DNA of 53,144 nucleotides from Promethearchaeota archaeon (GTDB lineage: Archaea > Asgardarchaeota > Lokiarchaeia > Sigyniarchaeales > SOKP01). This document shows, piece after piece, positions 35,386 to 44,850 of the stretch. Position 1 is the first letter of the stretch. Each line of letters opens with the position of its first letter. The DNA lies in assembly GCA_019894975.1 (NCBI GenBank), contig JAGXNO010000024.1:1-53144 (forward strand), written 5' to 3'. Under the pieces are notes generated by a model. The model searched no databases. It was not told the DNA's origin and saw only the letters and a list, made by a program, of their open reading frames with translations. The translations under genes were made by a program, and so were the position numbers.

Positions 35386-38300
35386 TTGTTTGATGTGGAA
35401 CAGAAGTCAGCTTATCCATATATTACTAAATTTAAAAAGGAGCCTTTTAAATCTTTTGTTATTATAAAAGAGAGAAATATTGGGAATTATTATTTAAAAG
35501 AGTTTAGTAAACTCGTCACCTTTTATAAATATTTTAAGGTTAATTTAATTAACCAATCTAATTTGACTCTTGTGGAAATCTTTTGGTTTTCCTTGTTAAA
35601 AAAATACATAAAAAATGAAAACAAAGAAAGTAGAGATAATATCTTTAAATTTATAAAAAAATGTGAGATTGTTCAATTTGAACAAATAGGATTTAAGCTT
35701 TCACATGACCCTGAAAAACAGCCAGATATCTATTCCACATATCTAGCATTAAGTAGCTTGAAAAGTATGGGAATTTTAAAAGAATACTTCTCAAGTGAAG
35801 GACAGAATCAGATTAAAGAAGAAATTAAAAGGTTTGTTTTATCACTAAGAAATGGAGATAAATTTTTACACTGTCATGATAAACAATGTGACATCTGTAA
35901 AGAAATATCTCCTGAAAGAACCTTATTTTACGTAATGGAAATTTTCACCCTTCTAGGTATTGACATTCGAAATAGTAAAGAGCAATTCCGTTCATATATA
36001 GGTGAGAGTAAAAAGAAAACAGAAGCTTTACTCTACAAATTCTTATGCTTAAAATATCTGGATTTAGATTCAGAAGTTAAAGATAAAGAAGTTCAATACC
36101 TACTTCAATTTCAAAAAGCAAGCGGTGGTTTTGGTTTTACTCAATTGGAGAATCTTAATGATACTTTTTGGATAGTCTATATCCTTAGTAATTTTTCATG
36201 GCTTTTAGATTACAATCCTTCGGGTGTATACTTTTATATTAATAGTAAATTAAGTGAAGTTTTAAGTAGTGAGGAAAATTGGAATACTTTGAAATTAGTC
36301 GAGACCTCAAAATTGATAATACTCTTATCTTTAATTTGGAAAAAATTTATTGATGAAATAGAAAGGACGCTGTTTAAAGAGTTAGAGAGAGAAAATTATA
36401 TTGATCTCTATCAATTAAAAACTACCTTTGGGTTATCTAATGATATTGAAGACATCATCTCCTATATTAATCTGAATTATAATTTTAACTTAAGAACTCT
36501 AGATAATAAAATTGAATATAAAAATTTCATGCGGAGCCTTAGTGAAGGAAAACAAATATTTTTTCAAAGGTTTTACGATGAAATTAGCACTAAGAGTATA
36601 ATTTCTCTTTCTGGAATGATAAAAAAATATAGGATTGCAAATGAGGAACATCTCAAACTAAAAGAAGACGTTTTTCCTATTATCAAAGAAATGATTTCAA
36701 GGCATTTTTTCAAGGGAGATATTAGAACTAAGAAGGGTTTCTTGGTTAAAACAAAATACAATTTTAATTTAAAACATTTATTAGAAAAAGTGATATTATC
36801 TGACACAGACATAAATACAGAGAGAATTCTGGAAGAAAAAGAGAAGTTGGAAGATATCAAGAATGATATCTTTAATATGACTCTAAAATTAAAAAACATT
36901 GGGTATCAAATAACTGAAGAAATAGATAGTTATCTTTTAATTGATGAAATTGATTATGGTAAAGAAAGATTGAAGTTTATAATTAGGGACTCTTTAATGG
37001 AAGCGGATTTCCTTAATGAGAACATTGAAAACTCATTTAATGAAATTTTATATTATATTAACATTAAAGCCATTTTAGGAACTGAAATAACTCAATGGAA
37101 TAAAGTCTATTCTACTTTACAAAAGAAATTAGTTGACGTAGACACCCACCTTAAAGGTAAGATCAAAGAAAAAGAAATGATAAGAGATCTACACAAATTA
37201 TTGGGAAACTTAAATGAAAAACTTGAATTAATAGAAGAAGATTTAGAAAAGAAATTAGATTCATTTAAAAAAACATTTAGTGAAACTTTCCAAAGAGAAT
37301 ATATCGAAAATAACTTTAATTTGATAATACCTCAGCTAAATCAAATTTCCGATGATATCAACAAGTATGATAAGATAATATTTAAAATATCACAACAAAT
37401 TACTGCTAAAGAGAATGATATTGCCAAGAAACATAGGGATATCATTGATAGATGGCTAAGGATTAAGGAGAAATACGAAAATGAATACAAATTTTATCAC
37501 GAAGGCTTTCAATTTTTTAAGGAGAATTTAAAAAAGATTATCGTTATCAATGAAAAATTAAGGAATGAAGTCTCAGAAATAGGAGAAGGGATAAGAAATA
37601 AAATTGCAGAAAGTCAATTTCAGGAAGCTTTTGAAATTATTAAGAAAGAGTCTGATGTTTTATTAAATGAGAAAATAACTGAAATTCAAAATCTTCAATC
37701 GGTTGTCAAGAAGGAGATTAAAGAAAAACAGAAGCTGTTTCTATTATTTAAACATTTGCAGGATAACCTTGAAAATTTAGAATCAACAATAATTGACTCT
37801 ATAGCTACTCAATCACAGGCTTTAAAGGATAAAGTCATAGTTGAGAGAAATAAAACGGAAATTAAAGATTTCGATGACTTTGTTTCCCAAGAAGTAATGA
37901 AATTAAGAAGTGAATTAGTAAATATCAAAAATAAGTTTAACCTTTCGAATAATCTGAAAATTGGAGAGGTAACGAAAACGTTCGATCTAATCGAATCTAA
38001 TTTTGATAAGTCAAGTAAATTATTTACTAAAAAACTAAGTAGTTGTATAAAAAATATTGAAGAATTTAATGAGAAATCAAATTTGACAATTCTTCAATGG
38101 GAGAAATTCACTCAGTTTTTTCATAATGAAGTTTCTGATCTAAAAGATGAAAATATAAACAGCATCATCTCTAAAAGAATAAACGTAATGGCAATAGAAA
38201 AAAAAACTAATAATCTAAAACTTGTTGATTTAAAGGATGATGTAAAACTCAACTGCAAGGTTTTAATAAAAAGATTGAAGGATATGATAGATATATCAAA

Positions 38301-39792
38301 AATAAATGCTGAATTGAATGAAGACGAAAAAACTATTTTGATCTATACAGATTATTATTATTTGAATAAAGAATTGAGAAATTTTATTGACAATCAACTC
38401 TTAAAATCAAGTAGAGAAAGAGTAGGGAAGATCTTGGCTCTCTATGATTCAAGCATTAGAAATTCAACCTTAAATATAAATATGTTAGAACTTCAAAATC
38501 GAATCAATGATTTAACTGCTTTTCAAGAGAATTTTCCAAAAAAATTTGATGATAAAGTTAATGAACTTCGGATAAATCAAGAAAGGGAGGAGTTTCTCAA
38601 CACTGAAAATTATTTTAATTCAGTAATAGAAAATGATGTCGCAGCCATGTATAATATAACTACTAACTTAAATATCTTTAATTCAACACTAAGTAGCATT
38701 GAACAGCAATTTAATTCACTTAAAACAGAATTACAAGCATATTATAATAGGTTTTTAAAAAAATCTGAAGAAAATGATTCTTATGCTGATATGCAAGAGG
38801 ATTTTAGAATAAAGAGACAAAAATTTACGGATGATTCAAGGAATACTCAATATAATATTGAAAGTGAATTAAAGAGTATTTTAAGCAAGACAGAAAGTTC
38901 GAACAAATTAATTCCGGAGATAAGAGAATTCTTTGTGAAAAAGAAGAACGAATTTATGGAAGAGTTTAATAATAAAATAGATAAGATTAATGATCAAATT
39001 GAAACAATGAAAAATGAGTCTTTTCGTGGTAAACTAATAGACTTTATAAACAATAGTAAAATTAAAATGAGCCAGCTACTTGGGAACCTTGAAAGAAAAG
39101 TAGAAGACAATATAGAATTAAAAGAATTTAAGAGAATTAATCTTATAATTCAAAAGAGAGCAAAAACCATCGAAACCGAGATAAAAGAAATTAAGAGAAC
39201 TGCAAATACCAAAATTAAAGAATATCATAGACAATCTAAAAATTTTAATCAAATTTCCAAATTTGTTTTAGAAGATTTTAATAAATTTATTAATGAATAC
39301 ACCGAAATCCTTAATGAAAAGGTGAAATCATTAGAAAGACTAATCTTAAAATCATATATTGAAATGACAATTAAAGCCGTTGCAAATGAGTACTTAACTA
39401 TAAGTTTCTTAAATAGTGAATTAAAACTTAAGAAGAAAAATATTCAAGACCACTTACTTTTCTTAATAAGTAATGGAGAATTACAAGGCAAGTTTGATCC
39501 TCGTTTTGCGATATATTTTGAGAATCCTGAAATCTTAGCGGACATAGATGAGTCTGAACTTGAAGTAATAAAAAACACTAATTTCAAAGTAAACATGGCT
39601 CTGCGTCATCTCAAGAATTTTGCAAGTCAGTACGGAAGTATAATTGCTTTCTTTGCTTCAATATTAACAATTTCATACTATTTTTTCCTTTTCAGCGGAG
39701 GAAATCCTGCAGCTATAGTTTTTCCTGTGCTAATTACCTTCCTCATTTTAGGGTTCTATTTTTTAAGAAAAAGAGATGAAAAGATAAAGTGA
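35386..39792 (+). CDS. Giant coiled-coil protein: alpha-toroid N-terminus, winged helix and C-terminal membrane anchor
   Basis: 1468 residues, TTG start. Residues about 110-310 resemble the alpha-alpha toroid of prenyltransferase beta subunits and terpene cyclases (YLLQFQKASGGFGFTQLEN, DTFWIVYIL), with a CHDKQCDIC site nearby. From about 450 to 1340 the sequence is almost continuous coiled coil. Near 1345-1400 is a winged-helix segment (LTISFLNSELKLKKKNIQDH, then SNGELQGKFDPRFAIYFE) close in pattern to PCI/DDRGK-type winged helices. Two membrane helices (about 1415-1460) end the chain. This could be a tether or scaffold reaching from a membrane into the cytoplasm. No ATPase motif is present, so it is not an SMC protein. 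Confidence 0.68.
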   Translation: MFDVEQKSAYPYITKFKKEPFKSFVIIKERNIGNYYLKEFSKLVTFYKYFKVNLINQSNLTLVEIFWFSLLKKYIKNENKESRDNIFKFIKKCEIVQFEQIGFKLSHDPEKQPDIYSTYLALSSLKSMGILKEYFSSEGQNQIKEEIKRFVLSLRNGDKFLHCHDKQCDICKEISPERTLFYVMEIFTLLGIDIRNSKEQFRSYIGESKKKTEALLYKFLCLKYLDLDSEVKDKEVQYLLQFQKASGGFGFTQLENLNDTFWIVYILSNFSWLLDYNPSGVYFYINSKLSEVLSSEENWNTLKLVETSKLIILLSLIWKKFIDEIERTLFKELERENYIDLYQLKTTFGLSNDIEDIISYINLNYNFNLRTLDNKIEYKNFMRSLSEGKQIFFQRFYDEISTKSIISLSGMIKKYRIANEEHLKLKEDVFPIIKEMISRHFFKGDIRTKKGFLVKTKYNFNLKHLLEKVILSDTDINTERILEEKEKLEDIKNDIFNMTLKLKNIGYQITEEIDSYLLIDEIDYGKERLKFIIRDSLMEADFLNENIENSFNEILYYINIKAILGTEITQWNKVYSTLQKKLVDVDTHLKGKIKEKEMIRDLHKLLGNLNEKLELIEEDLEKKLDSFKKTFSETFQREYIENNFNLIIPQLNQISDDINKYDKIIFKISQQITAKENDIAKKHRDIIDRWLRIKEKYENEYKFYHEGFQFFKENLKKIIVINEKLRNEVSEIGEGIRNKIAESQFQEAFEIIKKESDVLLNEKITEIQNLQSVVKKEIKEKQKLFLLFKHLQDNLENLESTIIDSIATQSQALKDKVIVERNKTEIKDFDDFVSQEVMKLRSELVNIKNKFNLSNNLKIGEVTKTFDLIESNFDKSSKLFTKKLSSCIKNIEEFNEKSNLTILQWEKFTQFFHNEVSDLKDENINSIISKRINVMAIEKKTNNLKLVDLKDDVKLNCKVLIKRLKDMIDISKINAELNEDEKTILIYTDYYYLNKELRNFIDNQLLKSSRERVGKILALYDSSIRNSTLNINMLELQNRINDLTAFQENFPKKFDDKVNELRINQEREEFLNTENYFNSVIENDVAAMYNITTNLNIFNSTLSSIEQQFNSLKTELQAYYNRFLKKSEENDSYADMQEDFRIKRQKFTDDSRNTQYNIESELKSILSKTESSNKLIPEIREFFVKKKNEFMEEFNNKIDKINDQIETMKNESFRGKLIDFINNSKIKMSQLLGNLERKVEDNIELKEFKRINLIIQKRAKTIETEIKEIKRTANTKIKEYHRQSKNFNQISKFVLEDFNKFINEYTEILNEKVKSLERLILKSYIEMTIKAVANEYLTISFLNSELKLKKKNIQDHLLFLISNGELQGKFDPRFAIYFENPEILADIDESELEVIKNTNFKVNMALRHLKNFASQYGSIIAFFASILTISYYFFLFSGGNPAAIVFPVLITFLILGFYFLRKRDEKIK

Positions 39793-39856
39793 TGTTATCT
39801 CTCCTAAATTTTATTAATTCTTGTACAAAATTGAATCGAAATCAAAAAAAAAACAG

Positions 39857-42004
39857 TTAGTCATAATCCATTATAAATTGAACTGAACTCCCTTGCTTTC
39901 GAAGATATCCGTGATGACAAGCTTGATTAAAATGGATATAGAATTTCCTATCTATTATTTCTTCTTCTGTTGCTAGTTGTTTTAATTCCCCAAAATCTAG
40001 TAGATCCTCTTGGGAGTAAGTTTTAACTATATTGATTAGGGTTTTTACGTTTTTATTTAGATACATTTTTCTTTGTTTTTGGGGCATATTCTTTTTTCCT
40101 TTTTGTTTCATTATTTTATTTCTCATTTCCTGATGCTCAATTTTAACTATATCTGAAAAAAAAGTCACACCACATTCCTTTATTTTCTTATACTCCTCAC
40201 TATTACAAAAATCGTCTAATTGTGTCAATATTTCCTCGATTGAACGATTAGCTAGAAGTTCTTTTTCTTTATCTCTTCTATCTTTGAAATTTTTAATTAA
40301 TTCGAAATCTGAACTTTTGCTTTTATTTGGTTCTGAGAATATAATAGATTTGCGTTCCAATTTATTATTTAAATCTATTTGCTCGTAGCCAGTTAAAACC
40401 GATTTCATAATACCTTCCTTTCTTCTTGCAACAATATAGAAAGGGATATCAACAGTATCTTCAGTAACGAGGATATAACATCTTCCAGAGGCATATCTAC
40501 CAGTTCTTCCACGCCTTTGAATTAATCTTATTTCAGAAGGGACAGGTTCATAAAAAATTATTGCATCAACATTTGGTATATCTATTCCTTCTTCAGCAAC
40601 ACTGGTTGCAATTAAAACGTTAATTTCATCATTTCGAAATTTCTGGAGGATCTCTGATTGAAGTTTTTGAGAAAAACCAAAATCGTTCATTTTTGATGAT
40701 TGCCCTATAAATTTCTCAATTGATAAATGGTTTTTAAATTCATTTTGTAATCTATTCTTCAGGAATTCAGCCATTTCTCTAAACTGAGTAAATATTATTA
40801 TTTTCTTGTTGTTAAATTCCTCCATTTCTTCAGTGATGAGTGAAATAATCTTATCTATTTTTGGATGAGTTAAATCTGATAACTTTTCTTTTTCAATAGT
40901 CGATCTAACAAATTGAAAATGTTCTGAATTTACAATTCTTTTGGCAGAAAGGATTCCTTGTTCGGCTCTAAATTCTATTTTTTCTAAAAATGAGAGAAAA
41001 AGAGATATTTCTTGAGTTTCAATCAAATCCTTAGCATGCAACAATGAAATACAACTTGAACAGTAAGAATATACTGAATTAACATCAATTTCATTATCAT
41101 TGATTATATCAATTATCTTTGGATCTGTGTAATACAATGAATCTAAATACTCTTCTTCTGAAATATATTCTTTTTCATATTGAAACGATAGAGTTAAATC
41201 ATTGGTCATTCTCAGAAAATCTAATTTTGAGTAGTATTTCTTGTAGGGGTTAATCAGCTTCCGGTCAATAAAGAATCTCAAAAATCTTTTTAGTAATTCT
41301 TGCCAAACTTGACTCAATTCTAAAATCTTTATTGGTAAGTTAACTAAATTTATGTAAGTGTCTATATCATGTATATACTCCTTTACATCTTCATCCTCAT
41401 AATTTCTAAATACGATATTCTCAATATGTAAATTATCACAGATTAGTTGAATACGCTCAAAATCTTTCCCGGGGGAAGCAGTTAAGCCGAGAATTAGGGG
41501 ATCATTACAAGTAGTGATATATTCTTGTGAAATTAAGTTATATGAATAATTTCCTTTTGTTTTGTGAGCCTCATCAAAAACAACTAATGAAACTTGCCTT
41601 AAATCATATCTTCCTCTCATAATATCATTATTAATCACTTGAGGTGTAGAAATTATTATTTTTGAATTTTTAAATAAAAGAATCCTTTTTTCAGGGGATA
41701 TCTTACCTGTAAATGAAATGATTTCCTCAGGATTAATATCAAGAAATTTTATACAAGACGCTTTATGCTGTGCAACTAAGGGTCGGGTTGGAGCAAGGAT
41801 AACTATTTTTGCTCTTGGATATTTTTTTAGAGAATATGCAACCAATAAAATACCAATAATTGTCTTTCCTAAGCCTGTTGGTAATACAACCAGAGAATTC
41901 TTATTCTTACAACTATTTGCAATATTATTTTGATAATGTCGATAATGAACCGTGTCCTTTTTTATAAAGGGTCCATTAAAATACTTCATTGACTTATTTT
42001 GCAT
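39857..42004 (-). CDS. Hef/FANCM-type superfamily 2 helicase without nuclease domain
   Basis: 715 residues. Motif I is VLPTGLGKT (near 40), motif Ia APTRPLVAQHK, motif II VVFDEAHKTKG and motif III GLTASPG. The C-terminal lobe has IIIFTQFREMAEFL and QRRGRTGRYASG. An inserted helical domain between the lobes is characteristic of Hef/FANCM/Mph1, which remodel forked and branched DNA. Euryarchaeal Hef carries an XPF-type nuclease at its C-terminus. Here the last ~150 residues instead end in a basic helical region and a possible winged helix (LLDFGELKQLATEEEIIDRK), with no ERKxxxD motif. Confidence 0.88.
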   Translation of the reverse strand: MQNKSMKYFNGPFIKKDTVHYRHYQNNIANSCKNKNSLVVLPTGLGKTIIGILLVAYSLKKYPRAKIVILAPTRPLVAQHKASCIKFLDINPEEIISFTGKISPEKRILLFKNSKIIISTPQVINNDIMRGRYDLRQVSLVVFDEAHKTKGNYSYNLISQEYITTCNDPLILGLTASPGKDFERIQLICDNLHIENIVFRNYEDEDVKEYIHDIDTYINLVNLPIKILELSQVWQELLKRFLRFFIDRKLINPYKKYYSKLDFLRMTNDLTLSFQYEKEYISEEEYLDSLYYTDPKIIDIINDNEIDVNSVYSYCSSCISLLHAKDLIETQEISLFLSFLEKIEFRAEQGILSAKRIVNSEHFQFVRSTIEKEKLSDLTHPKIDKIISLITEEMEEFNNKKIIIFTQFREMAEFLKNRLQNEFKNHLSIEKFIGQSSKMNDFGFSQKLQSEILQKFRNDEINVLIATSVAEEGIDIPNVDAIIFYEPVPSEIRLIQRRGRTGRYASGRCYILVTEDTVDIPFYIVARRKEGIMKSVLTGYEQIDLNNKLERKSIIFSEPNKSKSSDFELIKNFKDRRDKEKELLANRSIEEILTQLDDFCNSEEYKKIKECGVTFFSDIVKIEHQEMRNKIMKQKGKKNMPQKQRKMYLNKNVKTLINIVKTYSQEDLLDFGELKQLATEEEIIDRKFYIHFNQACHHGYLRKQGSSVQFIMDYD

Positions 42005-42088
42005 ATAATAGAAAGAAGTAAATCTTTACCTTTTAAAACCTATAACACTGAAAGATTTTTCATTTGAATTAAGATTAAGATTAAGTTT

Positions 42089-43093
42089 CTAATGTTTTTC
42101 AATAGGAAAAAACAATATTCTTTTTTTTTTAATTTGGCGCCTTATTATACCCTTGATCTCCATATTTTTTAGCATTAATACAACCCAATCTCTTGCAATT
42201 ATTGTAGTGATCCTTTTTTCTTTCGGGTATATTATTTTCATGAGATTTTCTGGAGATAATCCCTTATTTGAATGGTGGTTAATCGCATTTAATAATTGTT
42301 CTTCCCTTTCTTTCATTCGTTTTAAGATAGCTGAAAGAGTTTCTTTTGGGTTAATAATAATATCACCATGAGCGGGTAGGATCAATTCTAATTTAGGTAG
42401 ATTCTGATATTGCCGAATAGTGCCCAAATAGTCCTCAATATTGGATTCTGGGGGCCCTAACCAGGTGGAACGCATGTTAAGCACGTTATCTCCCGAGAAG
42501 ATTACTCCTTTTCTTTCATTATAAAGTGAGATATGTTCAGGAGAATGTCCAGGGGAAGATAAGATTCTCCATTTCTCCCCATTAATTATTATCTCCGAGT
42601 TTTCTCCAACGATCTTATCCGGTTTATTTATGTAAGAAAGACCAAAGATTCTTTTATAAAGAAACCCTTCACCCATATTTCTAATTAATTGCCAGATTCT
42701 ACGTAGTATATTTTTTTTTATTCTTAAATTATGCTCGTAATCGTCAGCTTGAAAACTTGTATTGAAACTTACCTCATCTTTAATTTTACTAGCAATTTCT
42801 TTTGTTAACACAATTTTTAATCCTAGTTTACTACTAATTGCATTAAGTCCGCTAAAATGGTCAGAATGGGCGTGAGATACAATAATACGTGTAATTTTGA
42901 ACTCTTTGTTTTGTTTTTTATAATGTTCCTCGATGTCTTGAAATTCGTCTAAGAATTGTTTAACCAATTTCTTATTTCCGTAACCTGAATCAAATATAAT
43001 ACCATTAATACCTGCTAGAACAAAGATATTGTCTGAAGGTCTGAATTTAGCCTTTTCAACAATCAAAAATATTCCAGAATAAACTTCTTTCAT
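42089..43093 (-). CDS. MBL-fold metallo-hydrolase with C-terminal winged helix
   Basis: 334 residues. Zinc ligands are in SHAHSDHFSG (HxHxDH, near 74-80), in SSPGHSPEHISLY and FSGDNVL, and in ILPAHGDI. The last ~80 residues (EREEQLLNAINHHSNKGLSP, IARDWVVLMLKNMEIKGIIR) match the winged-helix tail of LACTB2-like hydrolases, which in some members act as ribonucleases. The function may be ester, thioester or RNA hydrolysis. It is on the same strand as the helicase gene, 84 bases upstream of it. Confidence 0.86.
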   Translation of the reverse strand: MKEVYSGIFLIVEKAKFRPSDNIFVLAGINGIIFDSGYGNKKLVKQFLDEFQDIEEHYKKQNKEFKITRIIVSHAHSDHFSGLNAISSKLGLKIVLTKEIASKIKDEVSFNTSFQADDYEHNLRIKKNILRRIWQLIRNMGEGFLYKRIFGLSYINKPDKIVGENSEIIINGEKWRILSSPGHSPEHISLYNERKGVIFSGDNVLNMRSTWLGPPESNIEDYLGTIRQYQNLPKLELILPAHGDIIINPKETLSAILKRMKEREEQLLNAINHHSNKGLSPENLMKIIYPKEKRITTIIARDWVVLMLKNMEIKGIIRRQIKKKRILFFPIEKH

Positions 43094-43231
43094 TCAATTT
43101 TGATAAAATTGGAGAAAAGAAAAATTTTTTGATAATGGAAATTTCTGCTGATGAATTTTTTATAAATCATAATCAATAATTCTAAAAATTTAGAAGTTTT
43201 GTGTCACTAAAGATCTATAAAGTATAATGGG

Positions 43232-44134
43232 TTGTTTGATATTTCTGAGGAAATAATTAATATTCTTTTACTTATCCCGTGTTTTAATGAAGAAGAAAAC
43301 ATAGAGCATATTTTAGAACATCTCCTGCATGTTAAACAAAATTTGCAAGATAGAAATGAATTGAATCTGGAAATCCTTATCATTAATGATGGTTCTACAG
43401 ATAAAACCATGCAAATTTTGGAGAAAAACAATCATGATTCTTTTTTTAATATAATTAACTTCAAAAAAAATAAAGGATATGGTTTTACACTTAGAAAAGG
43501 TTTTAATTACGCCAGAGAAATGAATTTCTCTTGGATAATTTCGTTCGATATGGATGGTCAGCATGAACCAAAGTGTTTATACAATTTTATTGACCAGATC
43601 CTTGAAAAACCAACAGAACAAATCATTTCTGGTTCCCGATATAGAAATTCAAATAACTTTTGGCAAAACCCGTGGAAAGATAGATTTCTAGTAAATGCGA
43701 TTATTACCGGAATTCTTAATACTATTGGATTTTCTATTACAGATGCGTTTTGTGGATTAAAGGCATACGAATGTGATGCAATTAATGATTTAGATTTAGA
43801 AATAAGCGGATATGAGATTCCCATAGAAATCTGGATTAAATCATTGAAAAAGGGATATAAAATTGTAGAAAAAGGTGTTCCAGTAATATATAAAGATAGG
43901 GAAGGGATTTTAAAAAATGCTAAAAGTAGCTTTTTATTTAAAAAAGGAGAAGAAAGAATTGAAAAATATATTGATTTACTTGAATCACTCTTGAATTCTC
44001 CATTAAAAACAGATGTTAAAGTTTTTAAGTCACTATTTTCAAAATATTTCAATAGTACTAAAGATATTAATAAACATAATTTCAAAAAAATACAGGATTC
44101 AATATTCGCACAAATTAGAAAATTAGAAACTTAG
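43232..44134 (+). CDS. Glycosyltransferase family 2 (dolichyl-phosphate mannosyltransferase-like), first gene of a thiol-like operon
   Basis: 300 residues from TTG 43232; an ATG at 43227 is out of frame. The GT-A fold shows LLIPCFNEEENIEHIL, IINDGSTDKTMQIL, KGYGFTLRKGFNYA and the DxD metal site in ISFDMDGQHEP. DAFCGLKAYECDAI corresponds to the acceptor loop. There are no membrane helices. DPM-like enzymes normally move a sugar from a nucleotide to a lipid phosphate. Here, with a GlcNAc-deacetylase-like and a BshC-like gene 9 and 11 bases further on, it may supply the glycoside step that BshA, a GT4 enzyme, performs in bacillithiol synthesis. That is inference. Confidence 0.85.
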   Translation: MFDISEEIINILLLIPCFNEEENIEHILEHLLHVKQNLQDRNELNLEILIINDGSTDKTMQILEKNNHDSFFNIINFKKNKGYGFTLRKGFNYAREMNFSWIISFDMDGQHEPKCLYNFIDQILEKPTEQIISGSRYRNSNNFWQNPWKDRFLVNAIITGILNTIGFSITDAFCGLKAYECDAINDLDLEISGYEIPIEIWIKSLKKGYKIVEKGVPVIYKDREGILKNAKSSFLFKKGEERIEKYIDLLESLLNSPLKTDVKVFKSLFSKYFNSTKDINKHNFKKIQDSIFAQIRKLET

Positions 44135-44143
44135 AAGATTAAA

Positions 44144-44839
44144 ATGGACATTAATTTAGATATTTTGGTGATCGGAGCCCATCCGGATGATGCAGAAATC
44201 GGATGCGGAGGCACAATTGCCCATTATAAGAAAAGGGGTAAAAAAGTAGGGATTTTAGATTTATCGAATGGAGAACCGACCCCATTTGGCACTGTTGAAA
44301 AAAGATTGACGGAAGCGAAAGCAGCTTCTGAAGTTTTACATCTAGATATAAGGATCACCTTAGATATGACAAATAGATATATCGAAAATACTGTAGAGAA
44401 TAGAAAAAAAGTTTCTGAAGTAATTAGAAAATATAAACCAAATGTTCTTATTACTCATCCCTCCGACGATTGGCATCCAGACCATATAGCTTGTCATCAG
44501 ATTGTAAATGCGGCTAAATTTCAGTCAAAATTAACAAAAACTGAATCCAAATATTCAGAACATTACCCAAAATATGTCTTTTATTTTGATCATTCGCATT
44601 TAAAGGATAAGAATCGCAAATTGGACTTTTTAGTTGATATATCTGATTCCATCGAAGACAAAATTGCTGCTCTTAAAGCGTATAAATCACAGTTTGTAGA
44701 TAATAAAAAGCATTTAAGGATATTTGATTATATAAAAGAACGTGCAGGATTTCTAGGATATCAAATTGGTGTGAAGTACGCTGAAGGATTCATTAATCCT
44801 GAATATTTAATGCTGGATTTTGAAAATTTAAAATTTTAG
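44144..44839 (+). CDS. LmbE/PIG-L-family N-deacetylase (BshB-like)
   Basis: 231 residues with the family zinc motif AHPDDAEIGCGG (AHPDD at 12-16) and the second site HPSDDWHPDHIACH (near 111). LSNGEPTPFGTVEKR and the RLTEAKAASEVL helix are shared with BshB and MshB, which deacetylate GlcNAc-malate and GlcNAc-inositol. It is the middle gene of a three-gene operon with a GT2 and a BshC-like enzyme, with gaps of only 9 and 11 bases. The context favours deacetylation of a GlcNAc glycoside during synthesis of a small thiol. Confidence 0.88.
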   Translation: MDINLDILVIGAHPDDAEIGCGGTIAHYKKRGKKVGILDLSNGEPTPFGTVEKRLTEAKAASEVLHLDIRITLDMTNRYIENTVENRKKVSEVIRKYKPNVLITHPSDDWHPDHIACHQIVNAAKFQSKLTKTESKYSEHYPKYVFYFDHSHLKDKNRKLDFLVDISDSIEDKIAALKAYKSQFVDNKKHLRIFDYIKERAGFLGYQIGVKYAEGFINPEYLMLDFENLKF

Positions 44840-44850
44840 GTAAAATTGAG

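Noticed and set aside
35386..39792. SMC or Rad50-type ATPase
   Set aside because: Long coiled coil is present, but there are no Walker A, signature or Walker B motifs, and the ends are a toroid-like domain and membrane helices.
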